Assembly (NCBI GenBank): GCA_015057305.1 | Contig: SVES01000007.1 | Location: 32,991 to 96,990, forward strand | Reading direction: 5' to 3' | Length of the DNA: 64,000 nucleotides | Source of the DNA: Pseudobutyrivibrio ruminis | GTDB lineage: Bacteria; Bacillota; Clostridia; Lachnospirales; Lachnospiraceae | Part shown: positions 48,591-57,696 of the stretch, piece by piece | How the letters are laid out: each line of letters opens with the position of its first letter | Position numbering within the stretch: position 1 is the stretch's first letter | Translations under genes and position numbers: made by a program | Notes under the pieces: model-generated | Databases searched by the model: none | What the model saw: the letters and a program-made list of their open reading frames with translations, nothing else | Told to the model about the DNA's origin: nothing

Positions 48591-48854
48591 ATGGATTCTA
48601 TTATTTTATCAGGTGCTGATGGCGAAGAGTTAGAGGTTTATATTTTGGAGGAGACCCAGCTTTCAGGAAATAAATATTTACTTGTTTGCGACAGCGAAGA
48701 TGAAAATGAAGATAGCAATGCTTTTATTTTGAAAGAAGTAACTGAGGATGGTTCTGATGTTGTCTACGAAATGGTAGAGGACGACGTAGAATTTGACGCA
48801 GTTGCAAAACTATTTGAAGAGTTAGTTGGCGACGATGCTGACATTGATTATTAA
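48591..48854 (+). CDS. DUF1292 protein
   Basis: Acidic 87 aa protein in the ireB-ruvX-DUF1292 context; 'DGEELEVYILEETQLSGNKYLLV'. Confidence 0.85.
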   Translation: MDSIILSGADGEELEVYILEETQLSGNKYLLVCDSEDENEDSNAFILKEVTEDGSDVVYEMVEDDVEFDAVAKLFEELVGDDADIDY

Positions 48855-48875
48855 AAAGATATAGGAGGTTTATTT

Positions 48876-50552
48876 TTGAAAAAGAAAACTGAAAATACGG
48901 CTGAAAGGCTAAAGATAATTCCACTTGGAGGTCTTGAGCAAATCGGCATGAATATTACTGCCTTTGAATACAAGGACAGTATTATTGTGGTGGATTGCGG
49001 ACTTTCATTTCCTGAGGATGATATGCTGGGCGTAGATCTGGTTATTCCAGATATAACATATCTCAAGGAGAATCAAGATAAGTTAAAGGGCTTTTTTATT
49101 ACTCATGGTCATGAGGATCATATAGGAGCAATTCCTTATGTATTTCACGAGCTAAATGTTTGCCCTATTTATTCTACCAAGCTTACAAACGGCTTAATTG
49201 AGCATAAGCTTGAAGAACACAGAATGCTTACAAAGGTTAAGCGTAAGGTTGTTAAATATGGAACACATATTAATGCAGGTGATTTCAGAGTAGAATTTAT
49301 TCGCACAAACCATAGTATTCAAGATGCTGCGGCACTTGCAATATATTCGCCAGCTGGAATTGTTGTGCATACTGGAGATTTTAAAGTTGATTACACTCCA
49401 GTTTATGGTGATCCAATTGATTTACAGCGTCTTGGAGAGATTGGCAAGAAAGGCGTTTTAGCACTTATGTGTGATTCTACAAATGCAGAACGTCCTGGTT
49501 TTACTGCTTCAGAAAAGACAGTAGGTAAAACAATTGATTCTATTTTTGCAGACAATGACAAGACTCGTATTATCATTGCCACCTTTGCATCAAATGTTGA
49601 TAGAGTTCAGCAGATTATTAACTCAGCAGACAAATATGGAAGAAAGGTGTGCGTGGAAGGTCGTTCCATGGTAAATACCATAGAAACTGCATCTAAGCTT
49701 GGATATTTACAAATACCTGACAACACACTTATTGATATTGAGTCACTAAAGTCATATCCAGATGAAAAAATCGTTCTTGTTACAACTGGTTCACAGGGGG
49801 AGTCAATGGCTGCCTTGTCTCGAATGGCAAATGGCACTCACAAGAAGGTTCAGATTAAACCAGGCGATATGATTGTATTTTCATCTCATCCAATTCCTGG
49901 AAACGAAAAGGCTGTATCCAATGTAATCAATGATTTGACCATGCGTGGTGCCCAGATTGTTATGCAGGATGTGCACGTTTCAGGACATGCTTGTGCAGAG
50001 GAAATAAAGCTTATTTATTCTCTTGTTCGTCCACAGTTTGCAATTCCTGTCCATGGTGAATACAAGCATTTGGTTGCCCAGGCCAAGATTGCAGAATCCT
50101 TAGGATGGGATCATGACCATATAAAAATTATTCGCTCAGGTGATGTTTTAGAGCTTGGAGATAATTATTCTAAAATCGCAGGACATGTTCATACTGGAGC
50201 TATCATGGTTGATGGTATTGGTGTCGGTGATGTTGGTAATATCGTTCTTCGTGATAGACAAAAGCTCGCTGAGGATGGAATTATAATTGTTGTACTTACC
50301 TTGGATAGTTCCTCAGGTACTGTTTTAGCTGGACCCGATATCGTTTCAAGAGGTTTTGTATACGTTAGGGATTCAGAGGATTTAATGGAAAGTGCAAGAG
50401 CCGTCCTTAATGATACTGTTCAGAATCTTGAGGAGAAGAGTATTACTGATTGGAATAAGATTAAATCAGATATTAGAGATAATCTTTCTGATTTTGTTTG
50501 GCACGAGACTGGCCGTCGCCCTATGATAATTCCAATTATAATGGAAGTATAA
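48876..50552 (+). CDS. rnj: Ribonuclease J
   Basis: IPLGGLEQIGMNITAFEY; THGHEDHIGAIPYV; VHVSGHACAEEIKLIYSLVRPQFAIPVHGEYKHL. Confidence 0.94.
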   Translation: MKKKTENTAERLKIIPLGGLEQIGMNITAFEYKDSIIVVDCGLSFPEDDMLGVDLVIPDITYLKENQDKLKGFFITHGHEDHIGAIPYVFHELNVCPIYSTKLTNGLIEHKLEEHRMLTKVKRKVVKYGTHINAGDFRVEFIRTNHSIQDAAALAIYSPAGIVVHTGDFKVDYTPVYGDPIDLQRLGEIGKKGVLALMCDSTNAERPGFTASEKTVGKTIDSIFADNDKTRIIIATFASNVDRVQQIINSADKYGRKVCVEGRSMVNTIETASKLGYLQIPDNTLIDIESLKSYPDEKIVLVTTGSQGESMAALSRMANGTHKKVQIKPGDMIVFSSHPIPGNEKAVSNVINDLTMRGAQIVMQDVHVSGHACAEEIKLIYSLVRPQFAIPVHGEYKHLVAQAKIAESLGWDHDHIKIIRSGDVLELGDNYSKIAGHVHTGAIMVDGIGVGDVGNIVLRDRQKLAEDGIIIVVLTLDSSSGTVLAGPDIVSRGFVYVRDSEDLMESARAVLNDTVQNLEEKSITDWNKIKSDIRDNLSDFVWHETGRRPMIIPIIMEV

Positions 50553-50553
50553 A

Positions 50554-51201
50554 ATGATTGTAGACGAAAGATATACCACATACTTAAATAGTCTGTATCC
50601 TGACCTTTCCCCGGTCTTAAGTGATATCAGGCGGGAGGCATTAGAAGCCTTTGTCCCAATCATCAGAGATGAAACAGTAAATCTGCTTCGGACTTTGATT
50701 AAAATGAATAGGCCTAAGAATATTCTTGAGGTTGGTGCCGCAGTAGGATTTTCATCCTGCATTATGGCTGAAGCAGCTGGAAAAGCTGCAAAAATTACCA
50801 CCATTGAAAACTATGAGCCAAGGATACCAATCGCAATGGCCAATATCAAAAAGGCTGGCAAAGAAAAGCAAATCACTCTTATTGAAGGTGATGCCATTGA
50901 TGTTCTACCAACCTTGCAAGGTCCCTATGATTTTATATTTATGGATGCAGCCAAGGGGCAATACATTAATTTTTGGCCCGATATAAAAAGGCTGATTTCT
51001 GATGGAGGTATTGTAGTTACAGATAATGTGCTACAGGATGGAGATATTATTGAATCTCGTTATGCAATCGTAAGGCGAAATCGTACAATTCATAAAAGGA
51101 TGAGAGACTACCTTTATGAGTTGACTCACGACAAGGATTTTGTTACCACTATATTGCCATTGGGGGATGGAGTTAGTATTAGTGTGAAAGGAATAAAATG
51201 A
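50554..51201 (+). CDS. O-methyltransferase (TrmR/YrrM-like)
   Basis: ILEVGAAVGFSSCIMAEA...DFIFMDAAKGQYINFWP...VVTDNVLQDG. Confidence 0.9.
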   Translation: MIVDERYTTYLNSLYPDLSPVLSDIRREALEAFVPIIRDETVNLLRTLIKMNRPKNILEVGAAVGFSSCIMAEAAGKAAKITTIENYEPRIPIAMANIKKAGKEKQITLIEGDAIDVLPTLQGPYDFIFMDAAKGQYINFWPDIKRLISDGGIVVTDNVLQDGDIIESRYAIVRRNRTIHKRMRDYLYELTHDKDFVTTILPLGDGVSISVKGIK

Positions 51202-52424
51202 GAGAAACAGAATTACTAGTTCCAGCCAGCAGCCTGGAAGTTTTAAAGGTTGCTGTTATTTATGGAGCTGATGCAGTTTATATTGGTGGTGAAGTTTATG
51301 GGCTTAGAGCAAAGGCTAAGAACTTCTCCAAAGAGGATATGATTGAAGGCATAAGGTTTGCCCATGAACATGGGGTAAAGGTTTATGTTACAGCAAATAT
51401 TCTTGCACACAATGGTGATTTGGAAGGTGTTAAAGAATACTTCAAGGAGCTTAAGGAAATTAAGCCAGATGCTCTTATTATTGCAGACCCTGCAGTTTTC
51501 ATGCTTGCAAAGGAGATTTGCCCAGAAATTGAACGTCATGTTAGCACACAAGCCAACAACACTAACTATGGCACATATAAATTCTGGTATGAGCTTGGAG
51601 CAAAGAGAGTTGTATCTGCAAGAGAGCTTTCTTTAGAGGAAATCAAAGAAATCCGAGCAAATATCCCTGATGATTTGGAGATTGAAACATTTATTCATGG
51701 TGCAATGTGCATTTCATATTCGGGAAGATGCCTGCTTTCTAATTATTTTACAGGTAGAGATGCCAATCAGGGGGCTTGTACACATCCATGCCGTTGGAAG
51801 TATTCAGTTGTTGAGGAACAAAGACCAGGGGAATATCTTCCTGTATACGAAAATGAACGAGGCACATATATTTTCAATTCCAAAGATTTATGTATGATTG
51901 AGCATATTCCAGATTTGCTTTCTTCAGGAATAGATAGCTTTAAAATAGAAGGCCGAATGAAAACCGCTCTCTATGTCGCCACTGTTGCAAGAACATATCG
52001 GAAAGCTATTGATGATTGCAAGGAATCCGAGGAAAAATATTTGGCTAACCTAGCTTGGTACAAGGATCAGATTTCCGCGTGCACTTATCGTCAATTCACC
52101 ACAGGCTTTTTCTATGGCAAACCATCAGAGGAATCTCAGATATATGATAATAATACATATAATATTGGCTACACATATTTGGGAATTGCTGAAAATGTTA
52201 CTTCTGATGGATTTTTCGAAATTGAGCAGAGAAATAAATTTTCAGTTGGCGAAACTATTGAAATTATGAAGCCAAACGGAGATAATATAGAGGTAAAAGT
52301 TCTTGAGATAAAGAATGAAGCTGGGGAGAGCATGGAATCATGTCCTCATCCAAAGCAAAAGCTTTTTATTAAGCTTTCTATTGCACCAACTGATTTCGAT
52401 ATCCTAAGACGTAAGGAAGCATAA
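51198..52424 (+). CDS. Peptidase U32 family protein
   Basis: ELLVPASSLEVLKVAVIYGADAVYIGG; ETFIHGAMCISYSGRCLLSNYFTGRDANQGACTHPCRW. Confidence 0.93.
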   Translation: MRETELLVPASSLEVLKVAVIYGADAVYIGGEVYGLRAKAKNFSKEDMIEGIRFAHEHGVKVYVTANILAHNGDLEGVKEYFKELKEIKPDALIIADPAVFMLAKEICPEIERHVSTQANNTNYGTYKFWYELGAKRVVSARELSLEEIKEIRANIPDDLEIETFIHGAMCISYSGRCLLSNYFTGRDANQGACTHPCRWKYSVVEEQRPGEYLPVYENERGTYIFNSKDLCMIEHIPDLLSSGIDSFKIEGRMKTALYVATVARTYRKAIDDCKESEEKYLANLAWYKDQISACTYRQFTTGFFYGKPSEESQIYDNNTYNIGYTYLGIAENVTSDGFFEIEQRNKFSVGETIEIMKPNGDNIEVKVLEIKNEAGESMESCPHPKQKLFIKLSIAPTDFDILRRKEA

Positions 52425-52442
52425 AGTTACGAGGAGAAAACG

Positions 52443-53498
52443 ATGGCAGATAGTAAATATGTGGCTTATGTAGGTACCTACACTCATGAAACTAGTGTTG
52501 GTATATATGTTTATGATGTTAATCCTGACACAGGAGTTTTAGTTGAAAGAAGCGTTGCTCCTATCAATAATCCGTCAGATATTATTAATTCAAAGGATAA
52601 CAAATTCCTTTATTCCATTGCAGATGAGGGTGTTGCCTCTTTCAGGATTCTTGAAAATGGTGACCTTGAAAAGATTAATCAGGAATGGGTTGGCGGCATG
52701 AGAGGTTGTAATCTTTGCGTTGACTCACAAAACAGATTTTTATTTGTAGCTGGATATCATGATGGTCGTGTTACAATGATGAGGCTAAATAAGGATGGCT
52801 CTATTGCAGGTATTGCTGATGGTATATTTCACCAGGGCATTGGTAAGTCGGTGGCTGATAGACCACTATATCCACATTGTACTTGTGTAGAGCTTACCAA
52901 GGACGAGAAATTCCTTTGCGTTGTCGAAAATGGTTTACATCAGATTAAGATATATGAAGTTGACTATGAACTGGGCAAGCTTCGCTTAGTGGATATTGTT
53001 AGATGTTCAATGGGCTCAGCTCCACTGAAAATGAAATTTTCTCAGGATGGCAAGTATGCTTATGTCATAACAGAAATGTCAAATGAGATTTTAGTATATG
53101 ATTATCATATTATTGATGGTCATCCTGATTTTGAAAACATACAAACAGTATCATTGCTGGTAGGCGTTGACGAGGAAATTAGTACTGGTACTAATATAAA
53201 ATTTGGTGAGGATGATAAATTCCTCTATGCCAGTGTGGATGGACTTAATGCAGTTTGTATGTATGAGAGAGACCCTAAGACTGGTAAGATTAAATATTTC
53301 TCACATAGCTTTATCAGCGGAGATTATCCAAAGAGCTTTGCTATTCTTCCAAAGGATAAATATTTTGTTTCATTAAACCATGATACAAATGAAATACGAA
53401 GCTTTACTATTGATAAAAAGGCTGGACATTCTTTGATGCAGAATCCGCCAATCAAAATTGCTAAGCCTAATAGCATTATTATTGTAAAAATAAAGTAA
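52443..53498 (+). CDS. Lactonase-family beta-propeller protein (6-phosphogluconolactonase-like)
   Basis: YVAYVGTYTHETSVGIYVYDVNPDTG; LYPHCTCVELTKDEKFL. Confidence 0.85.
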   Translation: MADSKYVAYVGTYTHETSVGIYVYDVNPDTGVLVERSVAPINNPSDIINSKDNKFLYSIADEGVASFRILENGDLEKINQEWVGGMRGCNLCVDSQNRFLFVAGYHDGRVTMMRLNKDGSIAGIADGIFHQGIGKSVADRPLYPHCTCVELTKDEKFLCVVENGLHQIKIYEVDYELGKLRLVDIVRCSMGSAPLKMKFSQDGKYAYVITEMSNEILVYDYHIIDGHPDFENIQTVSLLVGVDEEISTGTNIKFGEDDKFLYASVDGLNAVCMYERDPKTGKIKYFSHSFISGDYPKSFAILPKDKYFVSLNHDTNEIRSFTIDKKAGHSLMQNPPIKIAKPNSIIIVKIK

Positions 53499-53567
53499 CA
53501 GTTTGCTTTGAATATTGTTAGTGATTAGGGGCTGCTAAGACAGCCCCATTTTATTTAGGAGGATTGT

Positions 53568-54662
53568 ATGGCAGGTTCAACTTTTGGAAACTATATTAAA
53601 ATCACTACTTGGGGAGAATCACATGGCAAGGCACTTGGCGTTGTTATAGATGGTTTTCCAGCAGGCTTGAAGCTTTCCGAACAGGATATACAGCTTTATC
53701 TGGATAGGAGAAAACCAGGACAGTCTAAATTCACTACAGCTAGGGCTGAGGGAGATGAAGTTGTAATTTTATCAGGAGTTTTTAACGGTGTTACAACTGG
53801 TACACCTATATCCTTGATGGTTGAAAACAAAGACCAACATTCTAAGGATTATGGTAATATTGCAACCACCTTTAGGCCTGGTCATGCAGATTATGGTTTC
53901 ATAGAAAAATATGGAATCAGAGACTATAGAGGTGGCGGCAGATCATCTGGAAGAGAGACTATAGGTCGTGTGGCTGCTGGTGCTGTTTGTGCTAAATTAT
54001 TGCAGGAGCTAGGTGTTACTGTATGCGCCTATACAAAATCAATTGGTGATATTAAAATATACGATTTTGATTTATCTGAAAGAGATAACAATCCTTTGTG
54101 CATGCCAGATGCCAATGCAGCTAAGAAAGCAGAGGAATACCTAGAGGCCTGCATGCTTAACAAGGATAGTGCTGGAGGAACAGTGGAGTGTTTGATTTCT
54201 GGTGTTCCAGCAGGTGTAGGAGAGCCAGTTTTTGACAAGCTTGATGCCAAGCTTGCTGGGGCTCTTGTTTCCATTGGAGCTGTTAAAGGCGTGGAGATTG
54301 GCGATGGTTTTGCTGCAGCCAAAACCGTTGGAAGTATTAACAATGACAAGTTTAAAATGGAAAATGGAAATGTTACTAAGCTAACAAATCATAGCGGAGG
54401 AATCTTAGGAGGTATTTCTGACGGTGATGACATAATTGTCAGATGTGCAATTAAGCCAACACCATCTATTTCACAGCCCCAGAAAACTGTTAATGAGCAG
54501 CATGAGGATGTTGAAATAGAGATTCATGGAAGACATGATCCAGTTATTGTGCCTAGGGCTGTAGTTGTTGTTGAGGCTATGTGCGCAATTGCTGTTTGTG
54601 ATGCAATGCTAGGACATATGACCGATAGAGTTGATTATTTAAAGGAGTTTTATAAAAAGTGA
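53568..54662 (+). CDS. aroC: Chorismate synthase
   Basis: GNYIKITTWGESHGKALGVVIDGFPAG; RDYRGGGRSSGRETIGRVAAGA. Confidence 0.97.
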   Translation: MAGSTFGNYIKITTWGESHGKALGVVIDGFPAGLKLSEQDIQLYLDRRKPGQSKFTTARAEGDEVVILSGVFNGVTTGTPISLMVENKDQHSKDYGNIATTFRPGHADYGFIEKYGIRDYRGGGRSSGRETIGRVAAGAVCAKLLQELGVTVCAYTKSIGDIKIYDFDLSERDNNPLCMPDANAAKKAEEYLEACMLNKDSAGGTVECLISGVPAGVGEPVFDKLDAKLAGALVSIGAVKGVEIGDGFAAAKTVGSINNDKFKMENGNVTKLTNHSGGILGGISDGDDIIVRCAIKPTPSISQPQKTVNEQHEDVEIEIHGRHDPVIVPRAVVVVEAMCAIAVCDAMLGHMTDRVDYLKEFYKK

Positions 54663-55795
54663 AGTACGAGTTATTAAAGACTGAGGGCATGGCGAAGCGT
54701 GGTAGATTTCACACGGTTCATGGAGTTATAGAGACTCCAGTATTTATGAATGTAGGTACCGTGGCAGCTATAAAAGGCGCTGTTTCCACTGACGATTTGC
54801 GTCAGATAAAGACCCAGGTAGAGCTTTCTAATACATATCATTTGCATGTTCGTACAGGTGACAAACTAATAAAAGAGCTTGGAGGTCTGCACAAATTTAT
54901 GGCATGGGACAAACCGATTCTTACAGATTCTGGTGGGTTTCAGGTATTCTCATTAGCTGGCATCAGGAAAATAAAAGAAGAGGGCGTCACCTTCAATTCT
55001 CATATTGATGGTCGCAAAATTTTTATGGGGCCAGAGGAATCAATGCAGATTCAATCAAATCTTGGCTCAACAATTGCAATGGCATTTGATGAGTGTCCTC
55101 CAGCACTTGCCGAGCGTAAATATGTAGAAGATTCTGTGGCAAGAACAACTAGATGGCTATATCGCTGCAAGGATGAAATGAATCGCCTTAATTCTTTAGA
55201 AGATACTATTAATAAGGAGCAGCTTTTATTTGGTATAAATCAAGGTGCTATTTATAACGATATCAGAATTGAGCATGCAAAAGCTATATCGGAGCTTGAT
55301 TTGCCAGGCTATGCAGTTGGTGGATTAGCTGTAGGAGAGAGCCATGAGCAGATGTATGATGTGCTTGATAATGTAGTGCCATATTTGCCACAAAACAAAC
55401 CAACTTACCTTATGGGAGTTGGTACACCAGCAAATATTTTAGAGTCTGTAGAGCGTGGTATAGATTTCTTTGATTGTGTTTATCCTAGTAGAAACGGTCG
55501 TCATGGGCATGTCTACACTAACCATGGCAAGCTTAATCTTTTTAACCAAAGGTTTGAAAAGGATATGAGACCAATCGAAGAAGGCTGTGGTTGTCCAACA
55601 TGTCGTACCTATTCAAGAGCTTATGTACGCCATCTCTTAAAAGCAAAAGAAATGCTTGGAATGAGACTTTGTGTACTTCATAATCTTTATTTCTACAACA
55701 CTATGATGGAAGAAATAAGGGATGCTTTAGACGCAGGTGTTTTTGCAACCTACAAGAAGAACAAGCTATCTTCAATGGAGGCTGGTGAAGAATAA
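54659..55795 (+). CDS. tgt: tRNA-guanine transglycosylase
   Basis: VHGVIETPVFMNVGTVAAIKG; LTDSGGFQVFSL; GCGCPTCRTYSRAYVRHLL. GTG start overlaps the aroC stop. Confidence 0.97.
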   Translation: MKYELLKTEGMAKRGRFHTVHGVIETPVFMNVGTVAAIKGAVSTDDLRQIKTQVELSNTYHLHVRTGDKLIKELGGLHKFMAWDKPILTDSGGFQVFSLAGIRKIKEEGVTFNSHIDGRKIFMGPEESMQIQSNLGSTIAMAFDECPPALAERKYVEDSVARTTRWLYRCKDEMNRLNSLEDTINKEQLLFGINQGAIYNDIRIEHAKAISELDLPGYAVGGLAVGESHEQMYDVLDNVVPYLPQNKPTYLMGVGTPANILESVERGIDFFDCVYPSRNGRHGHVYTNHGKLNLFNQRFEKDMRPIEEGCGCPTCRTYSRAYVRHLLKAKEMLGMRLCVLHNLYFYNTMMEEIRDALDAGVFATYKKNKLSSMEAGEE

Positions 55796-55907
55796 ATCTT
55801 AAATTATTATTAAATGATTTATTTTCCTTGCAAGCTATAGATTATTTATGTAAAATATTTTTCAGTGACTGACCTATAACGGTCAATAATTAGGAGGAAT
55901 AATTTAA

Positions 55908-56219
55908 ATGGAAGCAAATAATTCAATAGTATTAGTAGTATGGGTGGTTGTACTTTTCGCATTCATGTACTTTTTCATGATTCGCCCACAGCAAAAGGAA
56001 CAAAAAGAGAAGTCAGCTATGATGGCTACACTTGCAATTGGTGATACAATTCTTACCACATCAGGATTTTACGGTGTAATCATTGCTATTCAGGATGACA
56101 CAGTAATCGTTGAGTTTGGTAGTGACAAGCATTGTCGTATACCTATGACAAAGGCCTCTATCGCACAGGTTGAAAAGCCTGAGGATGCAGTAAAGGCTAC
56201 AGAAGAAAAAGCAAAATAA
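55908..56219 (+). CDS. yajC: Preprotein translocase subunit YajC
   Basis: Single TM then FFMIRPQQKEQKEKSAMMATLAIGDTILTTSGFYGVI. Confidence 0.95.
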   Translation: MEANNSIVLVVWVVVLFAFMYFFMIRPQQKEQKEKSAMMATLAIGDTILTTSGFYGVIIAIQDDTVIVEFGSDKHCRIPMTKASIAQVEKPEDAVKATEEKAK

Positions 56220-56233
56220 ATAATGAACTATCG

Positions 56234-56260
56234 GGACTGGCTAATGCCAGTCCTTTTTTT
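56234..56260 (+). terminator. Intrinsic terminator after yajC
   Basis: GGACTGGC-TAAT-GCCAGTCC-TTTTTTT. Confidence 0.92.
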
Positions 56261-56261
56261 G

Positions 56262-56362
56262 CCTGAATTCTTTTGTTATTGTAGTAATCTATATGCCAGC
56301 CTTGATCGGAATGAAAAATAAGTCCTTTAACCGAAGGAAATTTTATTTTGTCAACTACTTCT
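56262..56362 (-). mobile_element. Short relic of an IS3-family (IS150-like) OrfB transposase
   Basis: Minus strand encodes EVVDKIKFPSVKGLIFHSDQGWHIDYYNNKRIQ, resembling the IS3 OrfB DDE segment (…GLIFHSDQGxQY…). Confidence 0.65.
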
Positions 56363-57208
56363 TTTATTTCGCAAGAACTCTGATCCCTTATCAAGCAGAG
56401 CTTTGGTAGAAGCCACAGGGTGGGTGAATTTTGCAATGTGTCTAAACTGGCCACGCTGAGTCTCGGTTGCATTGAGTATCCATTGCTTAACTGCTTCGGT
56501 AGAAATCTGTTCTTTTATTTCTGCAATCTTTTCAGCTGTCAGCTCTATTTTTACAAAGGCAGCTTCCTTTCGGACGGCGGCCTTCTCAATTTTGGCGACT
56601 TTGGCTTCAACGCGGTTTGCCTGCCAGGTCTCTATTCGCTCGGCCATCTGGTTGTTGATTTGTTCATTAATTCTCTCAAAATCCTTGGCAAAGGTGGTAA
56701 GTGCTGAAACAGTAAGAGCCATATCCATGCCGAATAAAAACATAAATACTAGGGCGATTAATTCTATTAGATTTTGAGGAATGTAGCTAATGGAATTAAC
56801 TATCGGTGGGATAATAAACTGTGTAACAATGATTCCTGCAATGCCAAAGCAGGCAGTAAAAATTAGGCATACACGACCATTAATATTAAGTGGCATGTCT
56901 GAATAATCCCACCATCTGGCGTGAAACTTTTTTTCTAAAATATAAGAAGTGGAATATTCCAGGAAAAAGGAACCAATAGAGCAACCTAAAAATATTGAAA
57001 AATAGGATGCATTTTGTAATGTATCAAATGGCAAATCAATAAATATTATTTGGGCCAATGTGGCTCCAACTCCGTAGAGGGGTATGCAGGGACCGTACAA
57101 AAAACCACGGTTCTGCCAAGACTTTTCCCGGATAGTACAATAACAGGTCTCATATATCCAACCTAAGAAGCTATATATTATGAATAAAACAAAATATTTG
57201 CTAAGCAT
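56351..57208 (-). CDS. Putative ABC transporter permease family (CmpB-type) membrane protein
   Basis: MLSKYFVLFIIYSFLGWIYETCYCTIREKSWQNRGFLYGPCIPLYGVGA...ILEKKFHARWWDYSDMPLNINGRVCL. GGGGGAA upstream of this ATG. Confidence 0.85.
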   Translation of the reverse strand: MLSKYFVLFIIYSFLGWIYETCYCTIREKSWQNRGFLYGPCIPLYGVGATLAQIIFIDLPFDTLQNASYFSIFLGCSIGSFFLEYSTSYILEKKFHARWWDYSDMPLNINGRVCLIFTACFGIAGIIVTQFIIPPIVNSISYIPQNLIELIALVFMFLFGMDMALTVSALTTFAKDFERINEQINNQMAERIETWQANRVEAKVAKIEKAAVRKEAAFVKIELTAEKIAEIKEQISTEAVKQWILNATETQRGQFRHIAKFTHPVASTKALLDKGSEFLRNKRSS

Positions 57209-57389
57209 AATTATTCCCCCAAACTTAATAAAAATAGTATAATTAAAAAGCAATAATATTAAAAGAGAAGTAATTACCAAATTTTTGAAAAAATGGCTTA
57301 AATAAAGATATTATTTAGGCTTGAAAAGGATAAGTAGCTATGATATACTTCAAATGTTGCGAAACATCCTTCGTAAATAAAAAGCCTAT

Positions 57390-57644
57390 ATGGGAGGCAT
57401 TATGGAAACATTAAAATTAGTTCTTATAATATTATTGATTATTATATGTGTGGCACTCACAGTTATTATTCTATTCCAAGAGGGAAAGCAGAACGGTTTA
57501 GGTTCTTTATCGGGTCAGCAGTTTGATTCATATTGGAGCCGCAATAAGGGACGTTCTAGAGAGGGCTTACTTGTAAAGCTTACAAGTGTATGTGTTATTC
57601 TTTTCTTTATCCTTTCTGCTGTACTTAATATTGGAAGCTTTTAA
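57390..57644 (+). CDS. secG: Preprotein translocase subunit SecG
   Basis: IILLIIICVALTVIILFQEGKQNGLGSLSG...; upstream of rnr. Confidence 0.93.
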   Translation: MGGIMETLKLVLIILLIIICVALTVIILFQEGKQNGLGSLSGQQFDSYWSRNKGRSREGLLVKLTSVCVILFFILSAVLNIGSF

Positions 57645-57696
57645 TTTAGATTTTAGATTTGCCACCCGATAGGGTGGCTATTTTTTTAGGAGGTTT

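Noticed and set aside
56197-56472. ORF 56197-56472 (-) as an intact gene
   Set aside because: Its ends overlap the yajC terminator and the membrane-protein gene; only the middle shows IS3 transposase similarity, so it is better treated as a relic.
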